DNA from: Sedimentitalea sp039941015
GTDB taxonomy: Bacteria; Pseudomonadota; Alphaproteobacteria; Rhodobacterales; Rhodobacteraceae
Length of the DNA stretch: 64,000 nt
Direction: 5' to 3' (one strand)
Assembly (NCBI RefSeq): GCF_039941015.1
Contig: NZ_JBDVFI010000089.1
The notes below the pieces were generated by a model. The model did not search any database, was not told where the DNA came from, and worked only from the letters and a program-made list of their open reading frames with translations. Shown in pieces: positions 60,913-64,000 of the stretch. Position numbers and translations under genes: made by a program. Each line of letters opens with the position of its first letter. Position 1 is the stretch's first letter.

Positions 60913-62238
60913 ATGACATCGATAAAGACATTTGCCACAGCAGCCGCGCTTATCGCGTTGCCGACGCTGGGGCTGGCGCAGGAGGCGGATACCACGCCGA
61001 CCAATGCCGACATCGGGTTTATCCTGACCACTTTCATGTTCATCATGATGGGCGTGCTGGTGTTCTGGATGGCAGCAGGGTTCGCCATGCTCGAAGCCGG
61101 GCTGGTGCGTTCCAAGAACGTAACCATGCAGTTGACCAAGAATATGGCGCTGTTCTCGCTGGCCGCGATCTTTTACTTTCTGATCGGCTACAACCTGATG
61201 TATCCGGGCGATGGCTGGTCCATTCCGGGGATGCTTGGGGCGTTCTCGCTGACAAGCCTTGAGCCTGTTGGTCTTGCAGGTGCCGAACCTGACCTGACCT
61301 ACGCATCTGTCGGATCGGACTTCTTCTTTCAGTTGATGTTCTGCGCGGCAACGGCCTCAATCGTTTCCGGCGCGTTGGCCGAGCGGATCAAGCTGTGGCC
61401 GTTCCTGATCTTTGTGGTGATCCTGACGGCGCTGATCTATCCGATCCAGGCCAGCTGGAAATGGGGCGGTGGTTTCCTTGACGAAGCTGGTTTCCTCGAT
61501 TTCGCCGGTTCGACCGTGGTACACTCGGTTGGTGGCTGGGCGGCTCTGACGGGCGCTCTGATCCTCGGGCCCCGCATCGGGAAATACACCAAGGACGGCC
61601 GCGTGGTTCCGATCCCCGGTTCCAATCTGGCGCTGGCAACACTGGGTACGTTTATCCTGTGGATGGGCTGGTTCGGGTTTAACGGTGGTTCGCAGCTCTA
61701 TATGGATACTGCGGGCAATGTTGCTGATATCAGCCGCATCCTCGCCAACACCAACGCTGCTGCGGCGGCGGGTGCTGTGGCCGCACTGATCCTGACTCAG
61801 CTGCTTTACAAGAAGCCTGACCTCACAATGATCCTGAACGGCGCGCTTGCCGGTCTGGTTTCGATCACTGCCGAGCCGCTGACACCCTCGTTGCTCTCGG
61901 CGACACTGATCGGTGCCGTCGGTGGTGTGATCGTGGTCTTCGCCGTACCGTTCCTTGACAAGCTCAAGATCGACGACGTGGTTGGCGCGGTTCCGGTGCA
62001 CCTGTTCGCAGGTATCTGGGGTACAATCGCCGTTGTCTTCACCAACCCTGATGCCTCGCTGATCACTCAGCTCTACTCGATCCTGGTCGTAGGTGTGTTC
62101 GTGGTCGTGACGTCGGCTGTTGTCTGGCTCATCCTCAAGGCAGTCATGGGCATCCGTGTCGGCGAAGAGGAAGAGATCAACGGTCTGGACATGACCGAGC
62201 TGGGCATGGAAGCCTATCCGGAATTCTCCAAAGGCTAA
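60913..62238 (+). CDS. amtB: Ammonium transporter
   Basis: 441 residues. Signal peptide (about 1-22), then eleven membrane helices. Twin-histidine pore residues are visible: V-V-H-S-V-G-G-W and P-V-H-L-F-A-G-I-W-G-T. The N-terminal D-x-x-F-x-L-x-x-F segment (D-I-G-F-I-L-T-T-F-M-F) matches Amt proteins. The cytoplasmic C-terminus (E-E-E-E-I-N-G-L-D-M-T-E-L-G) is the P-II contact region. ATG 60913 opens the signal peptide; in-frame upstream ATG 60880 would extend into the glnK end. Strong terminator follows. Confidence 0.97.
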   Translation: MTSIKTFATAAALIALPTLGLAQEADTTPTNADIGFILTTFMFIMMGVLVFWMAAGFAMLEAGLVRSKNVTMQLTKNMALFSLAAIFYFLIGYNLMYPGDGWSIPGMLGAFSLTSLEPVGLAGAEPDLTYASVGSDFFFQLMFCAATASIVSGALAERIKLWPFLIFVVILTALIYPIQASWKWGGGFLDEAGFLDFAGSTVVHSVGGWAALTGALILGPRIGKYTKDGRVVPIPGSNLALATLGTFILWMGWFGFNGGSQLYMDTAGNVADISRILANTNAAAAAGAVAALILTQLLYKKPDLTMILNGALAGLVSITAEPLTPSLLSATLIGAVGGVIVVFAVPFLDKLKIDDVVGAVPVHLFAGIWGTIAVVFTNPDASLITQLYSILVVGVFVVVTSAVVWLILKAVMGIRVGEEEEINGLDMTELGMEAYPEFSKG

Positions 62239-62260
62239 GCTCGCCATAGATGGTTGAGAA

Positions 62261-62291
62261 AGGCCCCTGCGTTTTGCGCCGGGGCCTTTTT
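62261..62291 (+). terminator. Rho-independent terminator after amtB
   Basis: AGGCCCC (62261-62267) and GGGGCCT (62281-62287) form a seven-bp stem with a GC-extended loop, followed by TTTTT and TCGC. Confidence 0.9.
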
Positions 62292-62356
62292 CGCATTCGG
62301 CGCCATGTAAGCTGCCAAAACCGAATTTGATTGGTTCACACAGGCCGCAAAGCGAA

Positions 62357-62380
62357 ACGCCCGCCAAAACTGGCGGGCGT
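62357..62380 (-). terminator. Terminator after rpsO
   Basis: Ten-bp perfect stem ACGCCCGCCA / TGGCGGGCGT (62357-62366 and 62371-62380) with a four-base loop, followed on the minus strand by TTTCGCTTT. It lies 60 bases downstream of the rpsO stop. Confidence 0.75.
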
Positions 62381-62439
62381 CGGGATCAATGGTCTTCTAC
62401 GTCTGCGCGGGCATCTTGCGATACCTGTAGCAGGCTGCG

Positions 62440-62709
62440 TTAGCGACGCAGGCCCAGACGTTTGATCAGGTCTTGGTAACGGGCTTCGTCCTTGCGCTTG
62501 ACATAGTCCAGCAGCTTGCGACGCAGAGCAACCATCTTGAGCAGGCCGCGACGACCGTGGTTGTCTTTCTTGTGTGTCTTGAAGTGCTCGGTCAGGGTCG
62601 CGATGCGCGAGCTCAGAACAGCAACCTGGACTTCGGGCGAACCGGTGTCGCCTTCCTTGGTCGCGAATTCCTTCATGACACGTGATTTTTCTTCCAGCGT
62701 AATCGACAT
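62440..62709 (-). CDS. rpsO: 30S ribosomal protein S15
   Basis: 89 residues, exact family length. G-D-T-G-S-P-E-V-Q-V, R-I-x-x-L-T-E-H-F-K-T-H-K-K-D and G-R-R-G-L-L-K-M-V-A-L-R-R-K-L-L-D-Y are invariant S15 segments. It binds the central domain of 16S rRNA early in 30S assembly and often represses its own translation through its leader; no leader structure was resolved here. AAAGGAGAC precedes the ATG. Confidence 0.98.
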   Translation of the reverse strand: MSITLEEKSRVMKEFATKEGDTGSPEVQVAVLSSRIATLTEHFKTHKKDNHGRRGLLKMVALRRKLLDYVKRKDEARYQDLIKRLGLRR

Positions 62710-62878
62710 CGGGGTCTCCTTTGCAGGGTTAAAGTGAATGGCGCAGGCCGGGATGTCGTCCAGCACAGGCCCATGGAGAAGGTCTCGAACCGGCCCGCAA
62801 TTTCTACGAGTCGATCAGGGATGGGCGCGTATAGGCGCTTTTCATAGGAAAGGCAAAGGGATTCACGGGTGCGAGGTG

Positions 62879-63799
62879 TCAGGCGTTGCCCATCCCCAGA
62901 ACCGCGCCTGCGGCGTGGTCGATGACCACGATATCCTCGGCGGTCAGCGTTGTGCCACCCATCACGCTGGCGACTTCGGCACCGTCGACCCAGATATGGC
63001 TGAGACCGGGCGTGTCCTCGTCAGCGATCACCTCAATGTCAGGCGCCGGGTTCTGTTCAAGATCCGACATCACCAGCAACTGATCCTCATCGGCATCAAA
63101 GTCCATCAGGCGCGTGGCCCCTAGATCGGTATCGCCGTCATTGGTCGCCGTTTCACTTGCGTCCAGCACAAATTGATCCGCGCCATCGCCTCCGCTCATC
63201 ACGTCGCCGTGCCCTCCGATCAGAGTGTCGTTGCCGTCACCGCCGTTGAGGTAATCCTTGGTTGCGTCATCAATGTGGACGCCGTCCTGATTGAAATCGG
63301 AACCGACAATCAGATCATCCCCAAAACTGCCGAACAATGTGTCCTGGCCTTGGCCACCCGCAAGGGTGTCATCGCCCAATCCGCCATGTAATGCATCATC
63401 GCCGTCGCCGCCCGACAGCTCATCGTCGCCGTCGCCGCTCAGAATGTCCTGCCCGTCTTCACCGTGCAGGGTGTCATTGCCATCGCCACCAAACAGCGCA
63501 TCATTGCCTGTCGCACCGTGCAGGATGTCATTGCCCGCGCCGCCATGGATCGCATCGTCACCGGCATACCCGTTGATCTGATCGTTCCCTGCGTCGCCTG
63601 CAAGTTGCTCGGCCCCGTCTGCACCGGCCAGAATTTGATCAATCGGAACGATATCCGCGGCAACCTCGCCCGTTGCCAGATCTTCGATCTCTGGCTGGTT
63701 GTTGTCTTCCCCATCATCTTCAGCCTCCGGGGAGAAATCCACCGCAACGGCTGCGCCACCGACGGCAAGCAGGCCCAGTAACCCAGCCAACATCATCAT
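62879..63799 (-). CDS. RTX-repeat calcium-binding protein with N-terminal membrane segment
   Basis: 306 residues. A hydrophobic N-terminus (about 1-20) is followed by an acidic linker, then roughly ten G-G-x-G-x-D-x-L/I nonapeptide repeats (about 70-160), which fold into calcium-bound parallel beta-rolls. After these comes a C-terminal beta-rich region with D-Q-F-V-L-D-A and D-F-D-A-D-E-D-Q-L, like the module next to RTX rolls in type I-secreted proteins. The N-terminal segment suggests membrane anchoring instead, or a Sec signal. Its upstream region is also the IS110 left end. Confidence 0.88.
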   Translation of the reverse strand: MMMLAGLLGLLAVGGAAVAVDFSPEAEDDGEDNNQPEIEDLATGEVAADIVPIDQILAGADGAEQLAGDAGNDQINGYAGDDAIHGGAGNDILHGATGNDALFGGDGNDTLHGEDGQDILSGDGDDELSGGDGDDALHGGLGDDTLAGGQGQDTLFGSFGDDLIVGSDFNQDGVHIDDATKDYLNGGDGNDTLIGGHGDVMSGGDGADQFVLDASETATNDGDTDLGATRLMDFDADEDQLLVMSDLEQNPAPDIEVIADEDTPGLSHIWVDGAEVASVMGGTTLTAEDIVVIDHAAGAVLGMGNA

Positions 63800-63873
63800 C
63801 AGAATGCTCCACTCAATAACCCGGCACAGTAGGCCACGCAGGAGCGGTCTGGGTCAAAGCAAAGCGGATGATG

Positions 63874-63949
63874 TGGGTGGCTCCTGCTCCACCGGCATCG
63901 AATGTGCCAAAGTGCAGTTATCAACGACTGCTAGGAAAGGAGCCACCCA
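63874..63949 (+). repeat. 12-bp inverted repeat in IS110 leader, covers transposase RBS
   Basis: TGGGTGGCTCCT (63874-63885) and AGGAGCCACCCA (63938-63949) are exact complements separated by 52 bases. The right arm contains the ribosome binding site AAGGAG core and ends one base before the transposase ATG. In RNA this stem would close off the ribosome binding site. In IS110-family elements the non-coding left end also encodes the bridge RNA that pairs with target and donor DNA, so the element could be part of that structure. Confidence 0.7.
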
Positions 63950-64000
63950 ATGACAGTAAAGACCGTAGGCCTGGATTTGGCCAAGGATGTTTTTCAAGTG
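63950..64000 (+). mobile_element. IS110-family transposase, first 17 codons (cut by window edge)
   Basis: ATG at 63950 opens M-T-V-K-T-V-G-L-D-L-A-K-D-V-F-Q-V, the N-terminal segment with the first catalytic aspartate of the DEDD (RuvC-like) domain of IS110 transposases. AAGGAG lies eight bases upstream. The rest of the gene and the right end are beyond the window. IS110 elements lack classical terminal inverted repeats and use a bridge RNA for site choice. Confidence 0.85.

Noticed and set aside
63360..63600. Short repeated DNA units that could suggest a CRISPR or minisatellite
   Set aside because: They are codons of RTX nonapeptide repeats in the minus-strand gene, with variable sequence and no spacers.

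Overview
This 64 kb stretch looks like chromosome of a marine Rhodobacterales (Roseobacter-group) alphaproteobacterium. Evidence is the GC-rich, densely packed coding, a cyoABCD-SURF1 operon, an RpoE-ChrR singlet-oxygen sigma/anti-sigma pair, the alphaproteobacterial flagellar genes flaF, flbT and a short flagellin, and family-level similarity of most proteins. No CRISPR array, tRNA, rRNA or prophage was recognised. One IS110-family element begins at the right edge.

Layout. 1-4261 (minus): cytochrome bo3 quinol oxidase operon cyoABCD followed by a SURF1-family gene cut by the window edge. 4527-5846: MFS transporter. 6084-7276: rpoE-chrR, closed by a strong terminator. 7392-13718: a lipid-modification cluster in two divergent arms (SDR and DUF1365 to the left; FAD oxidoreductase, cyclopropane-fatty-acid-synthase-like methyltransferase, chalcone-isomerase-like, MFS and DUF3833 to the right). 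Both arms and rpoE itself carry the same TGATCC-N18-TA promoter arrangement, so the cluster appears to belong to the RpoE regulon. Related alphaproteobacterial clusters are linked to furan fatty acid synthesis.

13763-15976 is a block of decaying genes: a LysR C-terminus, an ABC ATPase with a stop codon and a damaged Walker A, a broken permease and a DUF917 remnant. 16008-24496 is a cyanophycin module: an M14-type hydrolase resembling cyanophycin dipeptide hydrolase (divergent), cyanophycin synthetase cphA, and two consecutive two-domain cyanophycinase-like genes. In both of these the N-terminal half keeps the catalytic motifs and the C-terminal half has lost them. This is the most unusual locus in the window: it could store Asp/Arg nitrogen as polymer and release it again. 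24845-27633 is a small catabolic operon (isocitrate/isopropylmalate dehydrogenase family, Gfo/Idh/MocA, GntR regulator) with a palindromic operator candidate upstream.

28253-33917 holds flagellar genes (DUF1217 protein, flbT, flaF, flagellin, FlgN-like, rod-binding protein on minus; fliK and flgD on plus). 34111-53282 is mostly housekeeping and small-operon content: nth, adenosine kinase, GNATs, aldo/keto reductase, rppH, fadH, an ArsR-controlled pair of small dimeric alpha/beta-barrel proteins, LysR, OmpA, a CinA-like protein, sfsA, map, rsmD, peroxiredoxin, pterin dehydratase, GDPD and RidA. 53353-56375 is a type I secretion ATPase/adaptor pair. 56566-57958 is mlaA-mlaC. Then follow a PBP1A-type peptidoglycan synthase, glnK-amtB, rpsO, an RTX-repeat protein and the IS110 start, whose non-coding leader has a 12-bp inverted repeat that would pair with the transposase ribosome binding site.

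Starts were chosen from ribosome binding sites, overlaps and family N-termini. Everything was read by eye without database searches.
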